Assembly (NCBI GenBank): GCA_009763385.1
Contig: VDCT01000286.1
Span: 1,054,001 to 1,118,000, forward strand
Reading direction: 5' to 3'
DNA from: Coix lacryma-jobi var. lacryma-jobi
Lineage: Eukaryota > Streptophyta > Magnoliopsida > Poales > Poaceae
Length of the DNA: 64,000 nucleotides
Shown here: piece after piece, positions 33,372-44,932 of the stretch
Position numbering within the stretch: position 1 is the stretch's first letter
Layout: each line of letters begins with the position of its first letter
Program-made: the position numbers and the translations under genes
The notes under the pieces: model-generated
What the model saw: only the letters and a program-made list of their open reading frames with translations
What the model was told of the DNA's origin: nothing
Database searches by the model: none

Positions 33372-36300
33372 CTATGGATAGTATGTGCGAAGGTCGTCAA
33401 CATTCCAGGTATGTGGCAGGTGGTTTCCTTCGCTACCAGAGAGGTGATAGGACCCAGGGCGATTGCATTCTGTTATCAAGTATGGTCCCGTCCATTTTGG
33501 CTGAAATTTTCCCGACATATTGGCACTTTGTTTCCGAATGAGGACGAGGTCACCCTTCTTCAAGTCTTTGATTATCACTTTTTTGTCTCTCCACTTTTTG
33601 GTTTCCTTTTGATACTTGCGAAGGTTGTGTACTGCGCTGCATCTTGTTTCCTCGAGCAAATCTTTGTTTAGCAGTTGGTTTTGTTCGTCTGATTCGAGGG
33701 TTGTTCTGGGAGAGCCATATTTCAATTCTTCTGGTAACATAGCTTCTTCTCCAAAGAGGAGCCTAAAAGGCGTGAACTTGGTTGCTCTGCATTTCGAAGT
33801 GTTATGGGACCAGGTGACCGATGTTATCTCTTCTGCCCACTTTCCCTTGGGCCTGCCTTGGAGTTTTTTGGATATCGCTTGAAAAATGGTGGCATTAGCT
33901 CTTTCGACGAGGCCGTTCGATTGAGGATGCCGGAATGAGGCAAAACACAAGGCTGTACCAATTTGTGCGTAGAATTCCTTAAAAACATCGCTGTCAAACT
34001 GAGTGCCGTTGTCGACGGTTAGGTGTTTGGGAACTCCGAATCGACAAACTATTTGCTGCCAGAAAAACTTCTTCACGGCTAGGGAAGTGATGGAAGCCAA
34101 TGGTCTTTTTTCAATCCACTTCGTGAAGTATTCCACAGCTTCCACTGCGTAGCGAAGGTTTCCTGGAGCTGTTGGTAGTGGACCGACGAGGTCCATTGCC
34201 CATCTTTGTAAGGGCCATGTTCGGCATATCAAAGTTGTTGGGGCACCTGGGGCATTTTGTGTTTTTGCTGTTAGTTGGCATTCCTCGCAATGCTTGACAA
34301 TCTCTTCTGCGTCTCGTAATGCTGTTGGCCAAAAGAAACCCTGACGGAAAGCTTTTCCGACCAGCGCCCTTGGGCCGTTATGAGAGCCGCAGATACCTTC
34401 GTGAATGAGTTTGAATATGTCCTTTCCTTGATTCTGTGACACACATTTTAGCCATGGGGAGGTCACCGAGGCTTTGAACAAAGTGTTGTCCACTATTTTA
34501 TATCCTCGAGCTCTTTGGCTGAGTCTGTTTTCCTCCTCTTTAGAGTCGGGCTCATGCAAATCGTTGATGTAGGCCATGATTGGGGCTCTCCAATCTTCGC
34601 TCTGTATTGCATTGATCTGCTTCGCTGTTTTTTCAGAGGCTTCGATGGCCGATTGTGTTGCTACTTCATAAAAGACGTCTGGGGGTAACTGTAATTGTTG
34701 CGCTGTTGCTTTAGCCAGATTGTCTGCCTCGCTGTTCTCGGACCTCGGTATTGCTTTCACTGTTATGCCGAGGAAAAAAGATTCTAACCTTCGGACATAC
34801 TGTAAGTACTTTTGCAACTCTAAATCTTTTGTTTTGTAATTTTTCTCAATATGACCCGCAATGACTTGAGAGTCTGTGTTGATGACCGCCCTTCGAACTG
34901 ATAATGCTCGAAGCCTTGAAAGTGCCAGTATTACAGCTTCGTACTCTGCAGAATTATTTGTGCACTTGAAGTCGAGTCTTTGTGCGTATCGTAGCTTCGA
35001 CCTAGATGGCGACACTAGGATGGCCGAGACTCCTGCTCCAGCTGCTCCCCAGGCTCCGTCGACATACACTGACCAAGACGGATCTGCTTCGACTCCTTCT
35101 TTGCGGGGGTCTGGAGTCCATTCGGCTATTTAATCTACTAAAGCCTGCGATTTGATCGCTAATCTACCCACGAATGTTATGGTGTAACTATTCAACTCAA
35201 CTGCCCATTTTGCTATTTTGCCGATTGCTTCATTATTCTTGAAAATGTTTTCGAGGGGGTATGCTGAGGGTATTTGGATCTCGTGTGCCTGGAAATAGTG
35301 TTTAAGCTTTCTTGACGCCATGAGAACGGCATACACTATTTTCTCGAGCTCTGAATAGTTTCGCTTGGGACCCTCGAGGGTTTCTGACACATAGTAGATG
35401 GGGGCCTGCCTGGTTTTGTTGTTTTGGTGCAGTTCTTTGATCAACACTGCGCTGGCGGCATGAGGCGAAGCTGCGACGTACAGTAGTAGCAAGTCCCCTT
35501 TGCTAGGGCTGGTTAAGACGGTCATGTTGGTGAGATACTTTTTTAAATCCTCAAAAGCTTTCTGCTGCCGAGGCCTCCAATTAAATGGAGCTGTACTTCT
35601 CAAGGTTTCGAAGAAAGGCAAACCTCGCTCAGCTGATCTTGAGATGAATCTGCTGAGTGCTGCTAAACGCCCTGACAGTCGATGAGCTGCTTTTTTGGTC
35701 GTTGGTGGTTCCATATTGATGATGGCATCAATTTTTTCAGGGTTGGCTTCGATCCCCCTTGCTGAGATGATACAACCTAGCAGTTTTCCTTCGCTGACTC
35801 CGAAGACACATTTTTGGGGGTTTAGTTTCAATTTGGCTGACCGAAGGTTATTGAACACTCTTGCTAAGTCTGATATGTGATTTTCTCTTTGTTCGCTTTG
35901 AACGATCAAGTCATCGACGTAGGCAGAGATGGCATGTTCATCTTTGAAAACCTCGGACGTCATGCGAGCGAAGGTAGGCCCTGCGTTTCTCAAGTCTTCT
36001 GCCATTCTTCGGAAGCAAAAGGTGCCCGAGGGGGTGATAAAGCTTCTTTTTTCTTCGTCGTATTCATTCATCCAGATTTGATGGTACCCCGAGAAACAGT
36101 CGAGGAGAGAAAGCATCTGACATCTGGCTGCTCTGTCCACCAAGGTGCTTATGTTTGGTAGGGGAAAATCATCCTTTGGGCAAGCCTTGTTTAAGCAAGT
36201 GAAATCCACGCACATTCTCCATTTTTTGTTCTTTTTCTAGACTAGGACCACATTTGAGAGCCATGATGGATATTTGACAGGACGGATGACCCCTGCATCC

Positions 36301-36572
36301 AGGAGTCTGTTTAGTTCTGCCCTCGCCGCGTCTTTTCTTTCTTCTGACATTTTGCGGAGCTTTTGCTTGACTGGACGATACCCTTGTTTTATGTTTAGGC
36401 TATGCTCAATCAAAGATCTGTTCACTCCCTTGAGGTCCTCCGCAGACCAAGCGAAGGTGTCAGAGTATTCTTTGAGAAAACGGACGAGGTTGTTTTCTGA
36501 CTAGGAGTCTAAGTGGGCTGAGATGATTACTTTTCTTTCAGAGTTACCCTCGAAGAGTTGGACTTGTTTGGT
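33372..36572 (-). pseudogene. Tat-like pol: reverse transcriptase, RNase H, integrase
   Basis: Continuous with gag-protease in one reading frame; I see nonsense codons but no frameshift. Reverse transcriptase runs from about 36425 (the MNRSLIEHSLNIKQGYRPVK entry region) with CVDFTCLNKACPKDDFPLPN and the catalytic YVDDLIV at about 35905-35925. RNase H follows at about 35069 (YVDGAWGAAGAG, later NTDSQVIAGHI). Integrase has an HHCC zinc finger (HEGICGSH...HCEECQ, about 34400-34275), and its catalytic acids lie in MDLVGPL (about 34190), TVDNGTQFD (about 34005) and GLVERAN (about 33910). The frame ends at 33372. Stops are TAG at 36502, TAG at 36237 and TAA at 35130. There is no chromodomain, as expected for the Tat lineage. 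It copied the element's RNA into DNA and integrated it; this copy cannot. Confidence 0.92.
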
Positions 36573-38492
36573 TTATTCTTTGGGTGATGCTCTTCTTTGG
36601 TCACAGTGTGCTTCACCTTCGCTGCAGAGGTTTGTTTTTTTAGGCTTTGTTAAATTGTGGATATTGCGTTGCCCAGGTGCTACTGTTCCCTCAGCGGCTC
36701 TTGCAACGTCTTGATCTTCGTACACTCCAACGACCCCCTTCGGAGCAGGAAGCTTCATGCAAAGGTATGCAGGGTGGATGATCGCGTTGAAAACATTGGT
36801 AACACCTCGACCAAAAATTGCATTGTAAGGATAAAACATGTCAACCACATCGAAGGTTATGTGTTTTGTTCTGCAGTTCACTTGGTCTCCGAAGGTTACG
36901 GGCAAAGAGATTTTCCCGATTGCTCTTACTTGCTGTCCGCCAAAACCGTATAGGGGATTGCCAGCAGGTTGTAAGAGGTTTCTGTCAAGCTTCATGCTGT
37001 CGAAGGTTGTGGCGAACAAAATGTCCGCGGAGCTTCCTGTGTCAACCAGGATTTTGGTGACTATCCATCTTGCAAGATTAGTTTCGATTACCACGGTGTC
37101 AGTGTGCCGGTAATCTCTTAACTTCATGTCACTAGAATCGAAGGTTATTGGGATATGGGACCATCGCCCCAATTTGTGTGGTCCTTCGACAACTACATGG
37201 TGCACTCTTCTGGCATGTTCTTTCCTTTGCCTTTTATTGCCATGATCTTCGTTAGAGCCCCCGGTGATGGCAAGGATTACGCCGAAGGTTGATGTTGGGT
37301 TGTTGATAGTTGTTTGGGTTTGGGATTCGGCTTTGACTGGCTGGGGAGCTGGCAGTGCTAGTATTGGGGGCGGTGGTGGTAGAGCGTTGCTTGTTTGTTG
37401 GTTGGTTTGGGTTTGAGGGGTTGCTGGGTATGAAATGGTGTATGGTATGTTTTGGCGTTGAGGAATGGTGGGTGGTTGATATGGGGTGTGATTGTAGTGG
37501 GGGTGATGTGCGTAGAAAGGTTGGTGCGAAGGTAGGCCATAGTTTATTGGGGTGTACTGGTATGGAGGGTGGGTTGGGTTGAAATTTGGCTTTCTGGTGT
37601 GGTTGATGGTTCGGTTTTCTGCCGATGCGACTCTTTTAGATTCCTGGTACTCTTTTCCCTTGGCGAAGCACTCGCATTGTTTGGTGGTGTGACCTTTCCC
37701 TGGACTACAAAAATGACAATATATTTTTGCGGGATCCTTCTGTTGGTTTCTTTGATCAGGCGGGGGTGGGAATCCTTGCGGATTTTGGTTGCCCGAAGTT
37801 TGAGTGCCCCTTCTTTGGTCTTCGAGTGGGCCTGCCTTGTTGATTGCGCCAATGTTAATTTGATCTTGATGGGGGTTGTTTTCTCTTGTTTGGGGTCTCG
37901 ATTGTGGTTTTTGTTGTGCCCTTCGAGCATCGGACTTCGCCCTGAAGTCCATGTCCGCTCTACAGTATCTTTCCATTGTCTCATGTAGTTCTTCGATTGT
38001 GTTTGCCGGCTTTCTGGCAAACTTCGAGGAGCAGGGGCCTGGGCGCAGACCGCTTACTGCTGCGAGGATTACGGCTTCGTCAGATATCCCCGGAGTTCTT
38101 GCTCTGATTTGGATGAACCTTCGTCAGTAATCTTGCAGTGGTTCGCGCTCTTCTTGTTTACAGTTGAACAACTCGATAGGGTTTGATGGGGCTGCTGTGA
38201 TACCTTTAAAGTTTGTGCAGAGCCTGTCTCTGAGGTTGGCCCAGGAATCCATGGTTCCGAGGCGGAGGTTGTTGTACCACGTCTGCGCGATGTCACGAAG
38301 GATGATTACGAAAGACTTCGTCATTGTTGATTCATCTCCCCCTGCTATAGCAACTGCTGCTTCATAACTCATTATGAACTGACGAGGGTCTGAGAGTCCG
38401 TCATAACGGGGCAAATTTTGTGGATTGTAGCACGGTGGCCATGGTTGGGTTTGCAGTATTTGGGAGAGTGATGATCTTGGGTCGTAAGGCAT
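36573..38492 (-). pseudogene. Tat-like gag and aspartic protease, N-terminally truncated
   Basis: The frame opens at 38492 inside gag (LPRYDGLSDPRQFIMSYEAA, then the AQTWYNNLRLG and GITAAPSNPIELFNCKQEE type text of retrotransposon gag). The real N-terminus was removed with the primer-binding site. A TGA at 38124 interrupts it, and a TAA at 36573 separates it from pol. A zinc knuckle CHFCSPGKGHTTKQC lies at about 37715-37670; it has five residues between the second Cys and His, where four is usual. The nearby region is rich in Pro and Gln. The protease motif VDTGSSADILF lies at about 37048-37015. Gag forms the particle and protease cleaves the polyprotein. Confidence 0.88.
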
Positions 38493-38519
38493 CTGGTGTA
38501 AAAATCTGTAAGATCCCTC

Positions 38520-39018
38520 ATTACGTGAACAGCGGTGCTTCTTCCCTCTTACCCAAAAATCATCCTCTTTACACTGTTCATCCCCTGGTGTTTATAGAGA
38601 ATACCAAGGGACACTGGTCAAATTACAAAAGGGTACAAGAAAGATTCCCTAAAGCCGAACGACGGAAGGGCAGAATTGTACAAACACAGACAGTGTGAAA
38701 ACCCTAACTCGCCTTCCGTACGTCCGCCACCACCTGGATCGCGCACCCCTTCGCGGGAACACGAGGGCTAGCCTCGGGCTTGTGGAACCATCGCTGCAGT
38801 CGCGAGGCCCGCGTTCGCTTGCCGTCCGTTGAGCTTCACGCCTCTTGCCTGCGAGGACCAGAAAATTTCCCGAGGGTCGAGCTAACTTCCGAAGGTTAGA
38901 ACAAAGGCCCGAGGGACTCAACAAGCGACGAAAGTTTTCCGAAGGTGTGCAGGACGCGCGAGGGTCGTTTTTCATGTCAGGCTGCGTGACGTCACTGCCG
39001 AGGGTCCCTTCCCCAACA
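38520..39018 (-). repeat. 5' LTR of the Tat-like element (end truncated)
   Basis: Matches the left LTR from GAACAGCGGTGCTTCTTCCC to CCCTTCCCCAACA and contains the roughly 250 bp (38661-38910) missing there. The part corresponding to 27709-27810 of the left LTR is absent, and unrelated gag-side sequence joins at about 38520. Confidence 0.85.
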
Positions 39019-39023
39019 GAGTA

Positions 39024-39788
39024 TTTCGCAACAGAATAAAGAATCAAAACATAAAGGGATGTGCGGCCTCATATGTACCTCACGTTAGTACGTTACCCAG
39101 CAAAGATCTCTCTGAAACTAACAAGCACGACTACATCAATGTAGCTCTAGCATACTTCTATGCCAAACTATCTTCACGTTTCATCAAATTTTTACAAGGA
39201 CTAGAAAAATTTATGATACAAATTATGTGGCATTAGAATTATTTATAGAACATACTTTCATAATATATGTGTTTGGAGTTATAACATTGATACACATTTC
39301 TATAAATTTTGTCAAACTTAAACTGTGTTTGATTAAAAGACAAAATTAAACTTATATTTTTATAAAGAATTTCTATGCCTAGCCTGACAGTTGAATCAAA
39401 CGTATAGAAATCTGTCAATGGATAAATAGCAAGAGTCTTAAATCAACTACTATATATCCATAGAAATAGTTATCGACTAAATAAATTCTAAACTTATTCA
39501 AACGAATTCGTGTGCACAAAACGAGCACGGAATCATGGATCACAAATCATGGCCACCATTTTGGCTGGATATCCAACATCATGATACGAAAGGGGCAAAT
39601 GAATATCGAACAAACTAACAAGTAGCCGCCCCCAGAACTTGACAACCTAGATATTTTTTAGTAGCTATCCATAGTTCATATACCTACGACATGCGCGCCA
39701 GATATTTTAAGAGAACAAACATTTGGTGCACTGCAGACAACAGTCATCACTCGACCAGGAAGCAGGAAGAACAAGTAACCATCTATCC
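39024..39788. other. Upstream region of the P450-like gene
   Basis: AT-rich flank without another gene. ATATTTTAAGAG at about 39702 could be a weak TATA-like element, and GGAAGCAGGAAGAACAAGTAACC forms the leader before the ATG at 39789. Confidence 0.4.
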
Positions 39789-40341
39789 ATGGCGACTCTT
39801 CACTTGCTAGTGTACCAGTTCATGCTGGTGGCCGCTACATCTCTCATGCTAGTGCTGCTGCCTGTCATCTGCCGACGCCTCCTCCTCCACTGCCGCCGTC
39901 GTGCAAACGACGACGCCGGCGACGAGAAGAAGAAGCAGTCGTCGAAGCCTGCTCGCCTGCCGTCGCCTCCGTGGAGGCTGCCGGTCATCGGCCACCTGCA
40001 CCTCGTCGGCGACGTCCCGCACGTCTCGCTCCGTGACCTCGCCACCAAGCACGACCGTGGCGGCGGCCTCATGCTCCTCCAACTGATGGGTGCCGTCCCC
40101 AACCTCGTCGTCTCCTCCCCGCGCGCGGCACAGGCGGTCCTCCGAACGCACGACCACGTCTTCGCCTCGCGGCCGCCGACGTCCATGGTCTTCCACGACT
40201 TCCTGTACGGGACGTCGACCATCGCCTTCGCACCCTATGGTGAGCACTGGCGGAAGGCCAAGAAGCTCGTCACCACGCACCTCTTCACAGTCCAGAAGGT
40301 GAACTCGTATCGCCATGCCCGCCAAGAAGAGGTAACAACTT

Positions 40342-41180
40342 GCTCTGCGATAAAACTGGTGTGCTCGACTTTGGCGTGATGGCACAAACCCTAGCCGCCG
40401 CTGCCCCTAGGGTGTGAGCCGTCGCCGCCGTCGTCGTCTCCATCTTCTTCACCGTTCGTCCCCGTCCCTCCCCCTCCGCTATCTCGCCGGAGGTCGAAGG
40501 GAGTGGGGATCCATCGTTTTTAATAAGTTTCCTAGTAGATCGAGTCATCTAGAGTTAGAGTTTCTCTATGCCAAGGTCTTTGGTATTGGGGATGTTTTTC
40601 CTCCTCCTTCCCGGCGACGGCGAGAAGTAGGATGGATCTGGTCTCTCCATGGTGGCTCTGTTGAAGATGAGGGCGATAACTTCGACGTCAACATCTACAT
40701 CAATAAGACAACATGGAGACTTTTGTTTCCGGGCTTCGGCATCAAGACGGAGATGATGTCGCCGCCATGGAATAATTTTCTCCGGTCACTTCTTCGTTTT
40801 GTTGTGGATGGATCTGGCCACGATGAAGGACCAGGGAGAATAATTTTCAGATCAGTCTTCCTCATTCTTCGGTGGCAGAAAGAAGAAGGAGGAAGACATA
40901 AGGAAGAAGAAGAAGTTTCTCAACACCGCCTGCAGGAATGTTGGCCGTCCGTTGGGCATCTGTTCTCAGGCCGAAAACAATTGTTGCCGAGTATTTGCCT
41001 GTGCGGTCATCTATACGAAGCGTCAAACAGGTTTGGATTTGAAAGTTTGAGCCTTTCATAGTGTGGGTATAATTTAGATGAGAATCAGTTTCTGGATACA
41101 TGTTTTTTCCAGAGTACTTGTAATACGATGATGTACCCAGCTATAATTTAATATAATTTTTCTTTCGTCTCAAAAAAAAA
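40342..41180 (+). mobile_element. Poly(A) retroposon (LINE-like) at the P450 splice donor
   Basis: An insertion of about 837 bp ends in A9 after TCTTTCGTCTC and is flanked by an 18-bp duplication AAGAAGAGGTAACAACTT (40324-40341 and 41179-41196). This is target-primed reverse transcription as used by LINEs. The body has a GC-rich front and an ORF-like middle (40414-41061) without a domain I recognise, so it is a short non-autonomous or 5'-truncated element or a processed transcript. Confidence 0.85.
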
Positions 41181-41214
41181 GAAGAGGTAACAACTTAATT
41201 TGGGTAGTTGTCAT

Positions 41215-41905
41215 GTAGGGCATGACGTCCAAACGGGTGGCTCGATACTGTCTCGGCCCGGGGCACTATTCGGCCCAGCCCTAGCGGGCTGTGCCTTGTC
41301 GGGCCGTCGTGTCAGCCGTGCCGTACCGAATAGGGCCGCCGTGCCTAACCCTCGGCCCAGGCACGGTACTATAGGGACTTGGTCGTGTCGTGCCGTATCG
41401 AATGACCCGTCATGCCTCCTAGGCCCGCCGTGCCACGTCGTCGCCACCGCGCGCAGGAGACATGCCCGGTCGCGCGCCGCCGCCAAGGGGAGGCGCCTCA
41501 GCTACGCTTTGTTGCCGCGAGGAGGCGTCCCGGCCATCCGCCGCTGCCATGTCGAAGAGAGAGGAGGAGGGAGAGAATTGCGGCTAGGGAGTGAGAAAAG
41601 GGAGAGTTAGCTAGGATTTGAGGCATACTTTTCTTTATACATGTCACTTTATCTCATTTAACGGTGCTAGTCTCTTCTAATGTCATCCGATGGTGGAAAT
41701 AATCATGCCGCTATCGTGCCAGCCTATTAGTCGTGTCGTGCCGTCGTGCCAGACCTACGGCCCAGGCACGACACTACGCTCGTGCCCGTGCCAGCACTGA
41801 CACTATAACCTTGGTGCCATGTCATGCTAGAGTCGTGTTTTTTCGGATCGTGCCCGTGCCGACCCATCGGTCCTGGCCCATTTAGACATAGAGCACCAGA
41901 AGAGA
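41215..41905. mobile_element. GGCACGGC-rich interspersed repeat in the P450 intron
   Basis: Dense inverted words such as CGGGCCGTCGTG, GTGCCGTACCG, CCGTGCC and GGCACGAC, a pattern of grass hAT-like non-autonomous elements. The left edge GTAGGGCATGACGTCCAAAC and the right edge GGCCCATTTAGACATAGAGC are only loosely inverted, and I could not fix a target duplication. Confidence 0.35.
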
Positions 41906-43169
41906 ATATATGCATGAATTGCTATATATATATATGTGTGTGTGTGTTAATTAGTTATATATATTTCTTTGTTATATATATGCACAGGTGCGTCTGGTGA
42001 TGGCCAAGCTGAAGGAGTCCGTGGCTGCAGCTACGACGTACAGTGGACATCAGCGAGACAATGAACACATTCGCCAACGACATCGTGTGCTGCGTGGTGT
42101 CGGGCAAGTTCTTCAGGGAAGATGGCCGGAACAAGACCTTCCAGGAGCTTATTGAGCTGAACTCTGCCCTGTATGCAGGGTTTAGCCTAGAAAACTACTT
42201 CCCAGGGCTCGTGAATTCGCTAGGTATCTTCACCAGGTTTGTGAGCAGAAAGGCGGAGAAGACACACGGAAGATGGGACGAGGTGCTTGAAAATGTCATA
42301 AGTGACCATGAGAGGCGGCGAAGCTCCTTGTATCGCGTTGGAGAAGAGAGTGCGTGCAGACTTCGTTGACGTGATGCTCTCTGTTCAACAAGAGTATGGT
42401 ATCACCAGAGATCATATCAAGGCTGTCTTGATGGTGAGTGCCGATAAGGTGGCTAGGTACCAGCATTAACATTTTATTATTTCTTTATTAGTGAACCAAA
42501 AAATTATCCAAGATCATCATCTCATTTTCGTTTGACGACATACTTATCATAAATTAAATGACCCACACACTCTCAAGACATGTTTATTTGATGCGGGCAC
42601 GATCACTGCATCCTTGGTCCTGGAACTCGCCATGGCAGAGCTCATGCGCCACCCTCGTATCATAACAAAGCTACAAGCTGAGGTCAGGAACAAGACACCA
42701 GATGGACAGGAGATGGTCCGTCGTGAAGGAGACCCTAAGGTTACACCCTCCTGCTCCACTCCTCTTGCCTCACCAATCCATGATGGACAGTGACATCGAT
42801 GGGTATACGATCCCCGCCGGAACTCGAGTCATCGTCAACGCTTGGGCTGTCTGTAGACATCTAGAGTCATGGGAGAAAGCGGAGGAGTTCATGCCAGAGA
42901 GGTTCATGGATGGCGGTAGCGCCGCGGGCATCGACTTGAAGGGGAATGATTTTCAGTTCATACCATTTGGAGCTGGTCGAAGGATTTGCTTTGGGTTGGC
43001 CACTATTGAGATCATGCTGGCAAACCTCATGTACTGTTTTGATTGGGGGCTGCCGGCTGGTATGGACAAGGAGGATATTGATATGACAGAGGTTTTTGGT
43101 TTGACGGTTCACCGAAAGGAGAAGCTCTTGCTCGTTCCGAAACTACCTGGTACCGCTAGCTACGCATAA

Positions 43170-43953
43170 TGTGAGGCAGGATGCTCTGTAAAAGATGTGC
43201 TTATGATTTATGAATTAATGTACGGCCTACATGTGAATTTGTGTACCTGCTCTATGCATTTTGCGGAATTGACTAGTTGTATATGCACAAATATTTTGGA
43301 CGCATTTCCTTTCAATATATACAAAGGCAGTCTGGATTTGTTCGAAATTTGTGAACAATATATAGTTTTTAGATAATGAAACCTTCCAATATCGAAATTT
43401 GTGAACGATATATAATTTTTAGAGAATAAAACCTTCCAATATCATTAAGAATGAAACCTTAAATTTTAATTGTTTAAACGGCCTCAGATGGAGAAATAGC
43501 CAAAACAAAATTTGTAGATCTCATAAAGTTATGGAATTTTATAGTCGACAACTTTTTAACTTGAAATAATCTAAAGTTGTTACAATTGAAATTCAAATTT
43601 TTGAAACAAACTCAGATGGAGAATAAAATCAAAGTTATAGATCTTAAAAAGTTATAAAACGGTATAGTTAACTTTTCTTTTTGAATCCGTTTAGAGTCCC
43701 AGACACTCATTTGACTCAAGTGATTATAGGGTAAAGTGATAGAAGGGGTAATAATGTGAAAACTAAACATCAAGGCCTTATGGGTACGACGACAAGTATT
43801 TGTTTAAGTGCAAGCACGGGCTCTCAAAATAGTTTTAATAGTTTTCTTTTGTTTGCTCATGACGTATGAAGAATATATTTATGTGTACCATTTTTTTTAT
43901 TGAAGTTTCAATGATCTTCATAGATAGTACATTCAAAGTATTTTTGCATCTAA
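43170..43953. other. 3' flank of the P450, no gene
   Basis: Contains a direct duplication (CGAAATTTGTGAAC(A/G)ATATATA at 43339 and 43395) and degraded 'TTGTAGATCTCATAAAGTTATGG' text at 43505-43665, similar to the inside of the CACTA element at 25.5 kb but inverted. It is probably an old CACTA remnant. Confidence 0.45.
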
Positions 43954-44281
43954 GACCATCTCCAACAATGCAACCCATACTCAAAAATAGGCCGCGCACA
44001 GTGAATTGGGTCCTAAAAATATGCTCCAACAGAAGACCTATATATCTACACAACCCATTTTGTGTATCATGCGAACTGAGATGCAAATAAGCATCCTCTT
44101 TGAACGAGGACGCAAACTCTGCGCAGTACTAGTGCTCCCTCAACAGGACACGGCAAGGAGCGGCTGCCTTCTATTTGCATGTGCTGTTGGAGAGAAATTT
44201 TAGGTCCGTGACCTTATCCTTTCAGCAAGACCCATACCACATATAGGTCTCCTATTTTGCATGGTATTGTTGGAGTCGGTC
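43954..44281. mobile_element. Tourist-like (PIF/Harbinger) MITE
   Basis: Left end GACCATCTCCAACAATGCAA; right end, reversed, GACCGACTCCAACAATACCA. TAA lies on both sides (43951-43953 and 44282-44284), the target used by PIF/Harbinger. 328 bp without coding capacity. Confidence 0.8.
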
Positions 44282-44932
44282 TAAACAACAAGGCCTAAAC
44301 TTTTTGTGGCACAAAAGTTGCAATCCGAGAAATTCCGGAACGCCGGTATAGCGATTTTTAAATGAAAACCCAAAATACACGTACCGTAAAACTGATTTTG
44401 CCGACGTGGCGACGTTCCCTGCCACAGGGTAGCAGCGGATAAGGATGGCGGTGGGCCCGTCTGGGCCCGTTGGCCATCCGCCGGCCGCAGGCCCAACTTG
44501 TGGCTGACGCTTCCCCTCCCTCGATCCCGTGGGCCTCCGCCCGCCTCCCTCACTCCTCCACCGCTGGTCGCTAGCTTGCTGCTGCTTCCGGAATCTCCCC
44601 TGAATTCCCCTCCGCCACTCGTAACATCCATCGCCATCGCGTCATCACACACAAGCTGGGGACGCCTCCCGCTCCCGGCCGCCCGACCAGCGCCGACGAC
44701 GACGAGCATCCCATCCGCCGCCAGGTACCCCGTCCCTTCCGTTCCTGCTGTATAGCTGTCGGTGCTGACGAGCCAACAACTCCGTCGATTTGTTTGTTTT
44801 ATTTATCTACCACCACAAAATCGTCCGATTGATTGATTGGAGCTGCGTTTGTATGGCCGCCTTCTGTGTACCGGCACTCCGAACAATGGGCAGCCGGGAA
44901 TTAGCTACTGTGCTATAGAAGTTTGTGCGCGC
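44282..44932 (+). promoter_or_regulatory. Promoter and 5' leader region of the 12-exon gene
   Basis: GC- and CT-rich sequence at 44500-44730 is typical of a grass 5' leader. CGCCAG/GTACCCC at about 44724 would be a leader-intron donor, and GGGCAG at about 44892 a possible acceptor. The ORFs here (44281-44755) lack domains. The exact transcription start cannot be read from sequence. Confidence 0.4.

Larger units (their letters stand above)
27709..39018 (-). mobile_element. Tat/Grande-like Ty3/gypsy retrotransposon
   Basis: An 11.3-kb insertion bounded by related LTRs and a perfect GAGTA duplication. Gag-protease-RT-RNase H-integrase is coded on the minus strand (38492 to 33372). Downstream of pol are two tandem repeat arrays and a gene on the opposite strand (28405-31976). 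An antisense accessory gene between pol and the 3' LTR, together with a repeat-rich 3' untranslated region, is known for the Tat lineage, notably maize Grande. The 5' LTR has lost its end together with the primer-binding site and the start of gag, and the reading frames carry several stop codons. The element is dead, but all domains are still readable. Confidence 0.9.
39789..43169 (+). pseudogene. CYP71-type cytochrome P450, decayed
   Basis: P450s of this clan are ER-anchored haem monooxygenases of specialised metabolism; the substrate here is unknown. Exon 1 (39789-40331) begins MATLHLLVYQFMLVAATSLM, a membrane anchor. It then shows the proline hinge LPSPPWRLPVIGHLHLVGDV and the C-helix YGEHWRKAKK, and ends at a donor GAG/GTAACA. 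Exon 2 (41988-42433) starts VRLVMAKLKES in phase but has a shift near 42040 before VDISETMNTFANDIVC and another near 42345 before DFVDVMLSVQQEYG. The acceptor of exon 3 (about 42577) reads CAA instead of CAG, TGAT is inserted near 42588, and the stretch before VVKETLRLHPPAPLLLP has lost about a dozen residues. The K-helix ETLR and the haem loop FIPFGAGRRICFG with its Cys are intact. The gene ends at 43169. It resembles grass CYP71 proteins; I cannot assign a subfamily. Confidence 0.88.

Noticed and set aside
40414..41061. 215-residue ORF as an extra P450 exon or gene
   Set aside because: It lies inside the poly(A) retroposon bounded by the 18-bp duplication and has no P450 motif.
44281..44755. 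ORFs upstream of the 12-exon gene as a separate gene
   Set aside because: Pro/Ser-rich text without a domain, in the place and composition expected for promoter and 5' leader.
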